DNA of 64,000 nucleotides. Origin: Benincasa hispida. Its lineage: Eukaryota; Streptophyta; Magnoliopsida; Cucurbitales; Cucurbitaceae. A program made the position numbers and the translations under genes. The stretch is from assembly GCF_009727055.1 (NCBI RefSeq), contig NC_052350.1:29848208-29912207 (forward strand), given 5' to 3'. Below, piece after piece: positions 1 through 10,821 of the stretch (within the stretch, counting starts at the first letter, position 1; the number at the start of each line of letters is the position of its first letter). The notes below the pieces were generated by a model. It was not told where the DNA came from. It made no database searches and saw nothing but the letters and a program-made list of their open reading frames with translations.

Positions 1-629
1 CCACAGAGATGTGGGAACATGGCCGATCACCGAGAGGTGTACGCCAAGGGAAAGCGGAACCGTAGTTATGTCTTTAACGCAATTAATAACTTGCGATGTA
101 TATACTAGTTATCTTTTCTATCTCTGTTTCATACATTAAGACTTTCCAATGCATAACACAACCCTTTGTATAATCTTCATAGTCAGTCTCAAACTTAGTA
201 TCATGTATCAGTATCCTGTATCTTGTATCATAATAGCTTAGGTTTACTTTTATCGCACTTTATTTTATTATCGCAACTTTACTTTACCGCATAATTTTAC
301 TTTACCGTAACTTTAAATATCTGTATAAACACAACTTTTATTAATTGAAAAACCCCCAGTCACATATATCATGAATGTAACGCATTAACTATGCAATCCC
401 TGTGTTCGACCTCGGATCACTCCGAGAAACTTGCGGTGGAATTATACTTGGTTCAACGCAAGGAAACTTGTGACAACGCATAACGTACTACAAGCATTCC
501 ATTAATAACGCATACATCTAGAAGTAGTATCGCATAAAATGTGCATGAGCAACAATACAGCATAAGATTACATTTTGCGTGTCAAGTTTATGGCAACATG
601 AGCTCATAGCACATCATCATGCATGCACA
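1..629 (+). mobile_element. 3' part of a Ty3/gypsy LTR (Athila-like relative), cut by the window edge
   Basis: Around 390-480 the segment reads like the tail of the Athila-like LTRs at 48.6 and 56.2 kb: a 'gttcgacc' phrase, a paired 'actccgagaaact/ggtggaat' motif, then 'ggaaacttg' and 'caacgcat'. It ends near 629 in ...GCATGCACA, after which sequence matching the copia LTR of element G begins. No tRNA-Asp primer site follows, so this is a solo LTR or the 3' LTR of an element starting outside the window. Its body differs from the 47-kb family, so it is a sister family. The exact right end is inferred from where copia homology resumes. Confidence 0.5.
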
Positions 630-1055
630 TTACATTCGTTAAATTCTATGTTGTCAATACACCATACTGATCATATCACATATAATTGAATTGCCTCTTG
701 TCACATTAAATATTTCAAATCAACACCAAGAACTGATCCTCAACTTGAATCCATTGAGCTACTAAGAGGACCTTATGGACCTGTAGCTTGAAGCTCCAAT
801 GGTACATAAATAACTAACTAAACTCTTTAATCACGAGATCCACCATCCGTTAACTGTTAGGCACTTCACTAAAGACCGACAGCTGAAATCTCCTTACCAC
901 AGATATATTATGTGCACATCTTAACCAATCAACAGTGCGACAACCCTTCACAGATCGCTCGTAAATACAGCTCGGCCAATAACCGTTATGCCCCTGTAGT
1001 TACATCTAACTCCTTAAGTACCACCAATCCCTCTACTAAACAGAAGTCATAGTCC

Positions 1056-1507
1056 TACTATGACGAGTCCTCTCTTCCAAAGAGAAGTTGTGGCCACTAT
1101 GTTTAAGTCCCAGAATCAACCCTTAAGGAACCAATCTTTCTACTTACCCCTGCTTCGGGGAAGAAGTGAATTCCATCTTGTGTATTAAGTTCCCAGCTCC
1201 CAAATCAAATAAGTCCCCAAAAAGGTAGGCATGTTGAGTTGGCAATCTGGCCACTCTCACCCCTGTCTCTTATACACATCTAGATGTGTATAAGAGACAT
1301 ACTATGACTGAGTCCTCTCTTCCAAAGAGAAGTTGTGGCCACTATGTTTAAGTCCCAGAATCAACCCTTAAGGAACCAATCTTTCTACTTACCCCTGCTT
1401 CGGGGAAGAAGTGAATTCCATCTTGTGTATTAAGTTCCCAGCTCCCAAATCAAATAAGTCCCCAAAAAGGTAGGCATGTTGAGTTGGCAATCTGGCCACT
1501 CTCACCC
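1056..1507. repeat. 208-bp direct duplication flanking an adapter dimer
   Basis: Bases 1056-1263 and 1300-1507 are the same stretch of LTR, differing by one base (gacgag against gactgag). They are separated only by the mosaic-end dimer at 1263-1300. The G 5' LTR has the segment once (about 8549-8754), so the element itself does not carry the duplication. Near identity between the copies while the two LTRs differ at many sites points to a very recent, probably technical, origin. Confidence 0.9.
1263..1300. other. Tn5/Nextera mosaic-end dimer (sequencing adapter in the assembly)
   Basis: Bases 1263-1281 read CTGTCTCTTATACACATCT, the reverse complement of the 19-bp Tn5 mosaic end used in Nextera libraries. 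Bases 1282-1300 are the mosaic end in forward orientation, with the last base T instead of G. Together they form a perfect 36-bp palindrome (1264-1299). This is a synthetic hyperactive-transposon end and is not expected in plant DNA, so it marks a chimeric read or mis-join. Identification rests on recall of the published adapter, and the match is essentially complete over both halves. Confidence 0.95.
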
Positions 1508-2029
1508 ATACTAATCAAAGGACCGCCCTCAAAGGCACGAGTTCCCAAAACACTCAGGATTGAGGTCGTGTCACCTATGGTCGTTTAGGTGAGATGTAAG
1601 TCTCTAGTATCAACGGCATTATATATAGAGTCTAGTCATCTCGCGGTCCGGTCTTATACAAACTCTTTGTATAGGACACCCTCGCTCGCATGTCTCTACA
1701 TGAAGGGTCAGGATCTACCATCTGTAGTAGTTTACAACACTTGCAAACCTCTACAAAGCGGATGTATCTGTAGTGTCACCAAGATCAGGTATCCCACCTT
1801 AATTCTTATACTACAAACCTATTTAGGTTATCACTTAAGGCATGATCCACTTGTATATCACATATACATGTTTAAGTTTACATAAAATAACCATAGAGCT
1901 TTGTTTATTGGATATGAGTAAATGCCATAATGAAATAGCAATTATTTTATTCATAAAACAATGTGTGTATCATTACAAACAATGAGACTTCGAGAGAATT
2001 AGGACACCAATCCCAAAAATCTCCCACTT

Positions 2030-2040
2030 GTCCTAATCCC
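2030..2040 (-). other. Polypurine tract of copia G
   Basis: On the minus strand this reads CAAGTGGGAGA directly before the 3' LTR start. A second copy of the same motif lies at 2091-2101, between the RNase H frame and the LTR. The copia element D has the same doubled arrangement (about 56995 and 57101). It primes plus-strand DNA synthesis in LTR retrotransposons. Confidence 0.75.
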
Positions 2041-2087
2041 TCAGGAGACTAATGTACAATATACAATAATTAGGGCATACCCCAGTA

Positions 2088-2520
2088 TCATCTCCCACTT
2101 GCCCTAGCCAAGATGTTGCATGTCCTAAGACCCACACTCTCTAGGTGACCCAGGAACACTTTAGTCGAGAGAGTCTTTGTAAAGGGATCAGCAACATTAT
2201 GCTCTGATGCGATCTTCGTGACTATCACATCACCGTGATGCACAATCTCCCTAATCAAGTGAAATTTCTGCTCTATATGCTTACCTCTATGATGACTCCG
2301 AGACTCCTTTGAATATGCCATAGCCCCGCTGTTATCCCAATACAGAGTGATAGGCAAATTCATATTTGGAACAACTTTCAAATCTGAAAGGAATTTTCTC
2401 AGTCAAATAGCCTTCTTAGCTGCTTCACAAGTAGCTACGTATTCAGCTTCCATAGTGGAGTCCACGATGCATCCTTGCTTGATGCTTCGTCACACTAAGC
2501 CCCTCTATTTAGAGTGAAAA
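2088..2520 (-). pseudogene. Copia G RNase H, C-terminal end of pol
   Basis: The frame at 2088-2381 encodes the typical end of copia RNase H: LYWDNSGA, then HIEQKFHLIREIV, then ADPFTKTLSTKVF. Upstream, about 2382-2520 on the minus strand still shows the TMEAEYVA-type stretch in a shifted frame with a stop. The segment follows directly on the N-terminal part of RT, so the RT core with its YVDD motif has been deleted. Enzyme family and order are clear; the gene is dead. Confidence 0.85.
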
Positions 2521-3222
2521 TTGACCCTGATCTCTATCGGTCTGAAAGTCAGAGTCGAACCTTAAAGGTTTGCACCTTTCCATCTACACCTCTCTTCACT
2601 TATAGATCCACTTACACCCAATAGGTCTTACCCCATCAGGTGGATCAACAAGCTCCCAGACGTTATTGAAGTACATAAACTCCATTTCCTGGTTCATAGC
2701 TTTAACCCATTCATCTTTGTCAACATCCTCCATTGCTTTCTTAAAAGACAACGGATCCTCGACTCTATCATTCGAAATGAAGTTTTGGGCTTCAGTCAAA
2801 CCCATGTAGCGATCCGGTGGGTTCATAACTCTCCCATTACGTCGAGGTAGTCTCAAATCTTGAGCTGGTTGACTAGATGTTCTGACCTCAACAACTCTTG
2901 TTGATCTGTCAGCCTGTTCAAAAACTCTTGTTGAACCCTCACCAGTCTCAGTCTCACTAGAAATCTCATGCAAAACTTTCTTACTTCGTCGTTTATGATC
3001 CTGGATGTGGTCTTCTTCCAAGAAGATAGAATTTGTAGAAACAAACACTTTCTTCTCACTTGGATCATAGAAGTACCTACCTCTCGTTTCCTTGGGGTAG
3101 CCTACAAAGAGGCAAACCTTCGAATGCAGTTCCAACTTCTTTGGATTAGTCACAAGCATGTGCCAGACAACCCTAAATTCTGAAGTGGCGTAAACTACCT
3201 TTACAGCCTTTCCACAACTCAA
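2521..3222 (-). pseudogene. Copia G integrase C-terminus, linker and start of RT
   Basis: The frame at 2596-3222 contains the integrase C-terminal signature (LELHSKVCLFVGYPKE, then FYDPSEKKVFVSTNSIFLE), a variable linker rich in S, T and R, and the beginning of RT (DKDEWVKAMNQEMEFM, then GCKWIYK). Just below 2596 the RT frame breaks and jumps to an RNase H phrase (DSDFQTDRD). About 200 or more residues, including the palm catalytic motif, are therefore missing. The joint falls in a short sequence containing GACTCTGA, which hints at a microhomology deletion. Confidence 0.85.
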
Positions 3223-4239
3223 AAGGTGTCTCAGAAAAACTTTTTGAGGGAATGTTGCTCAGGATATAACATGTAGTCTCCACTGCAAAACCCCAAAACG
3301 AGTATGGAGATCAACAAAACTCATCATAGACCGAACCATGTCCAACAAGGTTCTGTTTCTCCTTTCTGATACACCATTCTGTTGAGGTGTACCAAAGGCT
3401 GAGAGTCGAGATGCAATCCCATGTTCTATCATATAGTTCTGGAATTGGAGGTCCATATTTTCTCCACCATGACCAGATCGTAGTGTTTTTATCTTCTTAC
3501 CTAACAAGTTTTCAACTTCAGCCTTATACTCCTTGAACTTGTCAAGGGCTTTAGACTTACGTTGCATTAGGCAGAGATACCCGAATCTTGAATAATCATC
3601 TATGAAAGAGATGAAATATTCGTACCTACCTTGAGCTCTAACATTCATCGGACCACAGAGGTCTGAATGTACAAGCTCCAAGACTTCCTTGGCTCTGTAA
3701 CCTTTTCCAGTAAAAGGTTGTTTGGTCATCTTGCCTTCGAGGCATGATTCACATACCGACAAGGAGTTTCCTTTTAAACCCTTTAGAAGTCCACTATTCA
3801 CCAACTTCTCAATCCTTTTGAGGTTGATGTGACCTAACCTTAGATGCCAAAGATGGGCATTTTCCTTAGGAAAAACCTTTGGTCTTTTAGCTATTGTTGT
3901 CGTACCGAATATTTCAGTGTTAAACAAGGCTTTTATGACTAACGGCCATAGTACATATAAGTTACTTTCCATTGAACCATAACCAATCTCCGTTACATTC
4001 TTGAAAATAAATACTTTATTCTCAGAAAAGGAGATGGTGTACCCTTCTTCAATGAGACAAGAAACCGAGATTAAGTTCCTCTTAATATGAGGAACTACAA
4101 AAACATTATCCAGTAACAGATAACGTTTCTTGTCAACAAATAACTTCAGCTTGCCTACAGCAACAGCTGAAACAACCTCACCAGTACTGACTCGTAAAGT
4201 CATCTCTCCTTGTGGCAACGTTTGCCAAGAACTGAATCC
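3223..4239 (-). pseudogene. Copia G protease end, GAG-pre-integrase and integrase core
   Basis: On the minus strand the frame at 3259-4218 runs through the protease C-terminal half (RNLISVSCLIEEGY), the GAG-pre-integrase zinc region (HLWHLRLGHINLKRIEKL, CESCLEGKMT) and the integrase core. The first catalytic Asp is present (LELVHSDLCGP). The second is replaced by Gly in LRSGHGGEN, where relatives have LRSDRGGEY. The Glu motif remains (NGVSERRNR). After SMMSFVD the frame shifts. Integration activity is therefore lost, although this is among the longest open stretches in the window. Confidence 0.9.
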
Positions 4240-4680
4240 TTAGTAAGAGGAACTGACATGATTGGTAGCACCCAAATCTAAGATCCAGGCAGAATTATCC
4301 TTCTCTATGAAACACATCTCCAAGACCAATAAATCAGATTTACTTTCTTTCCTCCTCTTTTGGAGAGTAGTGAGATCAGTGTCAGAATAATTGAAACTAC
4401 TAGTTTTGTCATCCATCCCTTTGTGCTCGACAAGTAAGAACTGACATTCAAACATGTCTTGCAACGAGTCCATGATCTCGCGTGCAATGACCATATCCTC
4501 AACCCTTTTGACCAAAACATCAGGTATGTTAGCCAAAATGTGAAGTAAGGCCAATGGATCCGCCTTCATCCACACCTCATATGCATTACAAACACTTTGT
4601 GGTGCATCAAGGGTCGGGACTTGAGGACACTTCTCTACCATGACAAGTTTGAGGTCGTTTGCCACGAAATACATTTTACA
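4240..4680 (-). pseudogene. Copia G gag fused by deletion to protease
   Basis: The minus-strand frame begins within copia gag (VANDLKLVMVEKCP, then AYEVWMKADPLALLHILANIPDV, then AREIMDSLQDMF) and passes, after about 25 unrelated residues, to the protease active site region (SAWILDLGATNHV). The second half of gag and the CCHC zinc knuckle are absent. The protease motif has Leu where relatives in this window have Ser (DSGAT/DSGTA). The capsid protein could not package RNA normally, so this copy was non-autonomous even before the stops. Confidence 0.85.
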
Positions 4681-7157
4681 CGACTCTTTCCACTATATGT
4701 ATGCGGTCATATTAAAAGCACTAAACGGAAATACTAATGAGTTTCTGAAAAGAAAAACACATTGACCTACATTAGGTTTTACACAAATACTCATTGTAAA
4801 ACAAACGACATCCAATAAGGGTTTAGCAAAATTAATATGAACCATGTGTGACATCTAGTTTCGCAATGATGCTTCAAAGGTTTACAACAAAAGCCGTTGA
4901 AGGGAGCTCAATTATCCCTCCTCTGAATTGAGAAGTTCTCAACCAGTCATTAATACCAGAACAACTCTTGCTACTATAATGACTAGCCATCATTGTCTTG
5001 GTCAAGAGATCATTAACTTACTTAATAATCTCTTGTAAGTGTGATCCGCCATTTTAGGCCTTAGAGATCCGCCCCAAGTAGCCAATCCGAAGGGAAAAAA
5101 TCCGATTGGGGCAAAACCTAAAGCGACCCTATCGATTTCTAGAGTTCACCTTAATCTTGACCAACTGCACAAAACCCATCCGAAGGGGGACGCTCCCAGG
5201 GCGCAACGAGGGAGTACAAAATGATCTCACAGTGTGAACCAATGACAGAGACCATAGGACGTGTTGACACACACCTTTCACCCACTTACTATAAACACTC
5301 TCTCCGTCCACCTTGATATTGATCTATGCAACTCCATCCGAAGGGGGATGCTCCCAGGGCACCCGAGCCAAGCATGAAATCTCACGGTGTGCCAAATACG
5401 GGAGAAAACATAAGTGGAAACATAGACCATATCAATCATCTCTTTCCTCTCCACTAGTATTTTATAAACTAGGGTTTACTTACTTGGAAAAACATGGCTA
5501 AGGATTAATTAAGTGACTTTTCGGTTTGCCTAAAGTAACTTTTACCTGGATAGTTAAACAACTTTTGATCAATCATCCATTAAATCCTTTAACGGAAGTC
5601 TTTGACCAGATGTCCGCCTGCCTTGTTGAAAATCTATCTAATTAACCTTTCCAGGTAGGTTCCCAGGTAGGTGTGTTCCGTTTCCATCAACTTAAGGACC
5701 TCAGCCTAGTCAGAACTCGCTTTAGACAAAAGGTCCCTTATAGATAAATTTAAAAAAAAAAAAATTAATCTTTTATGCCAACCAATTTAATCCTATTAAA
5801 CCGATTTTAAAAAAATAATCTAGGTTACTAAACTCTTTAGAACCATTTGAACTTAGGTCTATCTCAATCCAATTTTAAAACCCTTTTAAAAAAACTTGAG
5901 TTCACCCTAAGTCCACATGCAACTCTTTCTTATTGATTTTAGTTCTAATTTTCTTTATAACACTTATAAATGGAAACAACCAAAGCCACAATGCTAAGCT
6001 AATACATGCAAGGCATTCATAACAATTATAAACAGCCTAAGTGTCATGCTCAATGCATTGTTCATTCATTGCTACTTCTTTTATATACCACTTATACAAA
6101 ACAACAATAAAATAAGCATAACATGCTTCCATTCACCCTTAGACTATAACACTTATAATAAAAGGATAATGCATGATAATGCTCACTGCATGCAAAATAT
6201 AACTCTTATATATCATGATGCATGCGCATACTTTCATGTAATTTCTTCATGCTAGATTATAACATTTATATAATACATGATGCATGAATGATTGCACAAC
6301 CTAAGCTGGGTTTTAAACTACATGTCAAACACTTTGCCATATAAGCACCATACATCACATGTATAATAAACAAATGTTGATGAACCAAGTAGAATTGCCT
6401 TAAATTCACTAAAAAATAAAGCTAACTATTACAAAACCAAGAGTCTCCGGTTCAAATAGGCAAACCGGGTCTTGAATCGCTCGGGCGAAGCAACGCGTCT
6501 CCAACCATCGTGTACTAAACTCCCCACGTTCGTCTACACGATAAAATAAACAATTTGCTCTATCGTTTACCAACACTCCCAGAGCTAAACGATCATGTGC
6601 CTTTTACAAAGCGATGAGGCTTGCTAACTATACGATCGTCTAGCGCGCGCTTTTTACTAAATGAAGAGCATCAAATGCTCCCACTACGATCGTCTACCTC
6701 TAGTGCATATGGGATCGGGCAACCAATGCTATTCAATAAAGTAAACGATTTACTCCATCGTTTAGTAAATACTACACGATCGTATAGAAAAATCTACACA
6801 ATCGCTTACATAAATCCAATGATTGCTTACCTTAGGCTACACGATACGACCAACTCTTGGTCTTCTTCCTCATTGAAAACTGCATCTCCATGCTTCGAAA
6901 CTTCATCACGAACGACTCGACTAACTCAAACTCTTTGAATTACAGACTTGATTGCAGGTTAATTATGCCCAAAAACACAAGGGCCCTTACAAATTAACAC
7001 TTTGTAATTGAAGAAAGCTTTAACTAAAGGCAATTAAACCCAAAAACATTCATCAACTTCATCCACAAATGCACTTAACAATTAAACACAAATGCAAAAA
7101 CCCACCAAGATTGTAAAAGAAGTTCAAAACAGAATTGAAATTTGGAATATTAGAATA
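4681..7157 (-). mobile_element. Copia G untranslated leader
   Basis: About 2.5 kb between the primer site and gag holds no sustained coding frame. On the minus strand it starts (high coordinates) with scattered ACGATCGT-type motifs (6480-6860, including CTACACGATCGTATAG near 6775). It then shows the phrase 'gattcaagacccggtttgcc' near 6470, which also occurs in E and in near-identical form in F. Next come repeats of 'taacacttataa/catgcat' (about 5950-6260) and two copies of an 'atccgaagggggacgctcccagggc' block (about 5180 and 5338). Short ORFs here do not resemble proteins. Confidence 0.7.
5166..5362. repeat. Short diverged direct repeat in the copia G leader
   Basis: The phrase 'catccgaagggggacgctcc' with 'cagggcg' occurs at about 5178 and again, as 'gggggatgctcccagggca', at about 5337, each followed within 60 bases by 'aatctcac(g)gtgtg' or 'gatctcacagtgtg'. 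The spacing is about 160 bp. It looks like an old internal tandem duplication in the leader. No function is apparent. Confidence 0.5.
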
Positions 7158-7159
7158 AT

Positions 7160-7176
7160 TTGGCTCTGATATCAAT
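7160..7176 (-). other. Primer binding site (tRNA-Met) of copia G
   Basis: The minus strand reads TTGATATCAGAGCCA next to the inner end of the 5' LTR. The plant copia consensus complementary to initiator tRNA-Met is TGGTATCAGAGC, and this copy has one G-to-A change. Its position fixes the inner boundary of the 5' LTR at about 7178 and shows that element G points to lower coordinates. Confidence 0.85.
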
Positions 7177-7177
7177 T

Positions 7178-9260
7178 TAAGGAAATCAAACATGAGGATT
7201 TCCATGAGCAGCGAAATGATCATTCCAAATTACAATCCATCTTTTAACTTTACAATTACAATCAAAACCGAAAACATATGGTTATGCATTAAATACAGAA
7301 ATTACAGCATGTTCAACAACAGATCAAGGATAAGAGTAACACACCTTTGTCGACTCATCACAAAGCTCCTTAATCACGAACGCTCGATCACAGCAACACC
7401 CAAACGCTTGTCCAATACAACCACTACACTGCACGAACACCGCGCACTCGAACTAAGCGATCTCCTTGGTCACAAACACTCCGAACAACACGAACGACCT
7501 CCACAAAACCTCGATAGTGATGAGTTAAGTATGACACCACCAAGAAGGATACCTTGGTATTCTCGGTGTGAGAATTCAGATGGTGGGCTTTGTGTGGACT
7601 TGGTTTAAGGCAGAAAGCAAGAGGAAACACAATCGTGTAAACGATTGAGCAAGTGGGAGATGGAAAGAACCTATCATATAGGTCTATGCCCAATATTTTA
7701 GGAAAATCTATACGATCATCTTGCAAAAGCGATGTGATCGTTTAGCTCATCGCTTAGCTGAGTGTCTGTCGCCTACTAACACTCCATGATCGTTTAGCTC
7801 ACTCCAAGCTGTCGCTTATTAAATTTCATTTACTTGACAACTTCCATGAGAATTTTTCTGAGATTTTTCAACCTTGTAAAACCTTACTAAAATTAGGAAA
7901 AAAAATTTCCTTTTATCTCACGGTTACCATGAAACCACCAATAACCTCCCACTCAATTAGTTATTAGAGAAAAATAGATAATTATCCAATAACTAATATT
8001 ATTATATATATAAATGATAACCAACTTATCATACTATATTTATAACCTATAGTTTTAATATTTCATCTAATGAAACATACAAACCATAGCTCTTTTTCTA
8101 TTTCGTGGCACTTAATGTAAATGAGATTTACATTAATCCTCCATTTGATGTATCTCATACACCATACCGATCATATCATTTATAATCAAATTACCTCTTA
8201 TCAATTTGAACATTTCAAATCAACACCAAGAACTGATCCTCAACTTGAATCCATTTGAGCTACCAAGGGGACCTTATGGACCTGTAGCTGGAAGCTTCAA
8301 CAATACATGAATAACTGACTAAACTCTTTAGTCACGAGATCCACCATCCGTTAACTGCTAGGCACTCCACTAAAGATCGACAACTAAAATCTCCTTACCA
8401 CAGATATATTATGTGCACATCTTAACCAATCAACAGTGCGACAACCCTTCACAGGTCACTCGTAAGTACAGCTCGGCCAATAATCGTTATCCCCTGTAAT
8501 TACATCTAACTCCTTAAGTACCACTGATCCCTCTAATGAAGAACTATGACTGAATCCTCTCTTCCAAAGAGAAGTTGTGGCCACTATGTCCAAGCCCCAG
8601 AATCAGCCCCTAAGGGAGCAATCTCTCTACTTATCCCTATTTCGGGGAAGGAGTGAATTTCATCTTGTGTATTAAGTTCTCAGCTCCCAAATCAGACAAG
8701 TCCCCAAAAAGGTAGGCATGTTGAGTTGGCAATCTGGCCACTCTCACTCATACTAATCAAAGAACCGCCCTCAAAGGCAGGAGTTCCCAAAACACTCAGG
8801 ATTAAAGTCGTGTCACCTATGGTCACTTAGGTGAAATGTAAGTCTCTAGTATCAACGACGATATATTCTGAGTCGAGTCATCTCGTGGTCCGATCTTATA
8901 CAAACTCTTTGTATAAGACACCCCTACTCGCATGTCTCTACATGAATGGTCAGGATCTACCATCTGTAGTAGTTTACAACACTTGCAAACCTCTACAAAG
9001 CGAGTCGTATCCGTAGTGTCACCAGGATTAGGTATCCCACCTTAATCCTTATACTACGACCTATTTAGTTTACCACTTAAGGCATGATCCACTTGTATAT
9101 CAAATATACATGCTTAAGTTTACATAAAATAACCATGGAGCTTTGTTTATTAGATATGAGTAAATGCCAGAATGAAATAACAGTTATTTTATTCATAAAA
9201 AAATGTGTGTATCATTACAAACAACGAGACTCCGGGAGAATTAGGACATCAATCCCAACA
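7178..9260 (-). mobile_element. Copia element G, 5' LTR (minus strand)
   Basis: On the minus strand it starts at 9260 with TGTTGGGATTGATGTCC and ends at the primer site near 7178, about 2.08 kb. The first 1.1 kb matches the 3' LTR at 640-2028. The second part holds ACGATCGT-like motifs (7620-7800) and the phrase 'gtattctcggtgtgagaatt' (7558), also found in LTR H (11147) and the LTR at 63.8 kb. Immediately beyond 9260 a plus-strand copia protease sequence begins, so G inserted into, or recombined with, element I. A five-base target duplication cannot be checked because the other end of G is hidden. Confidence 0.85.
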
Positions 9261-9570
9261 ATTTTAGCTAAAGAAGTGGGAGATATGAAGTTATTTGTAG
9301 GAGATAGATACATTTTACTTGAAAATCTTTATTACATTCTTTCTATGACAAGGAATTTAATATCAATCTCGTGTTTGCTAGAACAAAATTATAAAGTTTC
9401 TTTTAAAAATAATGAAGTGTTCATTACCTCGAAAGATACCAAAATTTGTTCAGCAAAATTAGAAAATAACTTGTACATGTTCAAACTAACTGAGGTAAAA
9501 GCCCTTTTGAACATAAAGATGCTTAAAACAGCTGAAACTTAAAATAAGAAACGATAGATTTCTCCTAATG
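9261..9570 (+). pseudogene. Copia I protease end and GAG-pre-integrase start
   Basis: The plus-strand frame through 9540 reads KLFVGDRYILLENLYYI, TRNLISISCLLEQNYKVSF and AKLENNLYMFKLTEVKALLN, matching the same region of D and G. It begins abruptly at the outer end of the G LTR, so gag and the protease active site are not next to it. It ends with a stop and a short frame change before the pre-integrase zinc region. Confidence 0.85.
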
Positions 9571-10100
9571 TCTATCTTTGGCACTTAAACTAGGTCACAT
9601 TAATCTCAATAGGATTGGGAGATTGGTTAAGAGTGGACTTCTAAACCAGTTAGAAGATAACTCTTTACCACCATGTGAATCTTTTCTTGAGAGTAAGATG
9701 ACCGAAAGATCTTTTGTTGGAAAAGGTCTTAGAGCCAAAGAACCCTTCGAGCTGGTACATTCAGACTTTTGCGGTCCGATGAATGTTAAAGTAAGAGAAG
9801 GGTATGAATATTTCATTAGCTTCATCGATGATTATTCAAGGTATGACTATATTTACCTAATGAATCATAAGTTCGAAACATTTGAAAAGTGCAAGGAATA
9901 TAAGGTGGAGGTTGAGAACCAGTTAGGTAAAAAGGTAAAACTTTGTTGGACATGGTTCATTCTATGATGAGTTATACGTTACCAAGTTCTTTTGAGGTCA
10001 TGCAGTAGAGACTGTGGTATATATATTGAATATAGTTCCTGCGAAAGTTCTAGAAACACCTTACGAGTTATGGAGAGGACGTAAAGGTAGTTTACGTCAC
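9571..10100 (+). pseudogene. Copia I integrase with internal deletion
   Basis: The frame at 9578-9967 covers LKLGHINLNRIGRLV, CESFLESKM and the first catalytic Asp motif (FELVHSDFCGP), then FISFIDDYSRYDY. After QLGKKVK the sequence jumps to a TLLDMV-like phrase just before SMMSY. About 50 to 60 residues that normally carry the second catalytic Asp and the Glu (SDRGGEY and NGVSERRNR) are gone. The downstream part (AVETVVYILN, then TPYELWRGRKGSLRHF) continues in other frames. Confidence 0.85.
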
Positions 10101-10821
10101 TTCAGGATCTAGAGATGCCCAGCCCATGTGTTGGTGCAAAATCCAAAGAAATTGGAATGTCGTTAAAAAATATACCTATTTGTAGGCTATCCAAAGAGAC
10201 AAAAGGTGGTTTCTTTTATGATCCTCAGGAAGATAAAGTATTTGTGTTGATAAATGCGACTTTCCTGAAGAAAGACCACATTTAAAATCATCAACCTCGC
10301 AGTAGGCTAGTATTAAGTGAAATGTCCAGAGAAACTACAGATAAATTAATAAGAGTTGTTGATCAAGTAGGTCCATCAACAAAAGTTGTTAATAAAACTG
10401 GTACTTCACATCCTTCTCAAGAGTTGAGAATGCCTCGACGTTGGTGGGGTTGTGCAACAGCCTGACTGGTACATGGGTTTAATTGAAACCCAGGTCTTTA
10501 TACTTGGTGATGGCTTGGAGGATCCATTGACTTTTAAACAAGCAATGGCAGATGTGGATAAACACCAGTGGATAAAAGCCATGGACCTTGAAATCGAGTT
10601 AATGTACTTCAATTCAGTTTGGGATCTTGTAGATCAACCAGAAAGGGTAAAACCCATCAATTGCAAGTGGATCTAAAAAAGAAAACGAGACCAAGCTGGT
10701 AAGGTACAAACTTACAAAGCTAGGCTTGTGGCAAAAGGGTTTACCTAAAGAGAGGGGGTAGAATATGAGGAAACCTTCTCTCTGGTTGCCATGATCAAGT
10801 CTATTAGAATACTCTTATTTA
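10101..10821 (+). pseudogene. Copia I integrase C-terminus, linker and truncated RT
   Basis: It runs from the LFVGYPK-like motif through a linker to PDWYMGLIETQ, DKHQWIKAMDLEIELMYF and the RT start (KPINCKWI, YKARLVAKGFT, EYEETFS, IKSIRILLF). Stops interrupt all frames. RT stops at about 10821, where the next base begins the terminus of an inverted LTR (TGAAGTAACTC). No RT palm motif follows. Element F has the same arrangement at 63.48 kb. Confidence 0.85.

Larger units (their letters stand above)
630..2028 (-). mobile_element. Copia element G, 3' LTR (minus strand, interrupted)
   Basis: Sequence from about 640 to 2028 matches the LTR at 8140-9260 in the same orientation, with long shared phrases such as 'accaagaactgatcctcaac', 'ggaccttatggacctgtag' and 'aggtaggcatgttgagttgg'. 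Its minus-strand start lies next to the polypurine tract at 2030-2040, where TTTTGGGATTGG corresponds to TGTTGGGATTGA in the 5' LTR. The outer part of the LTR is missing because the gypsy LTR at 1-629 cuts it. It also carries the mosaic-end dimer and duplication described separately, which do not belong to the element. Confidence 0.8.

Noticed and set aside
6046..6938. Small plus-strand ORFs in the G leader
   Set aside because: They are antisense to the element and consist of repetitive leader sequence without protein features.
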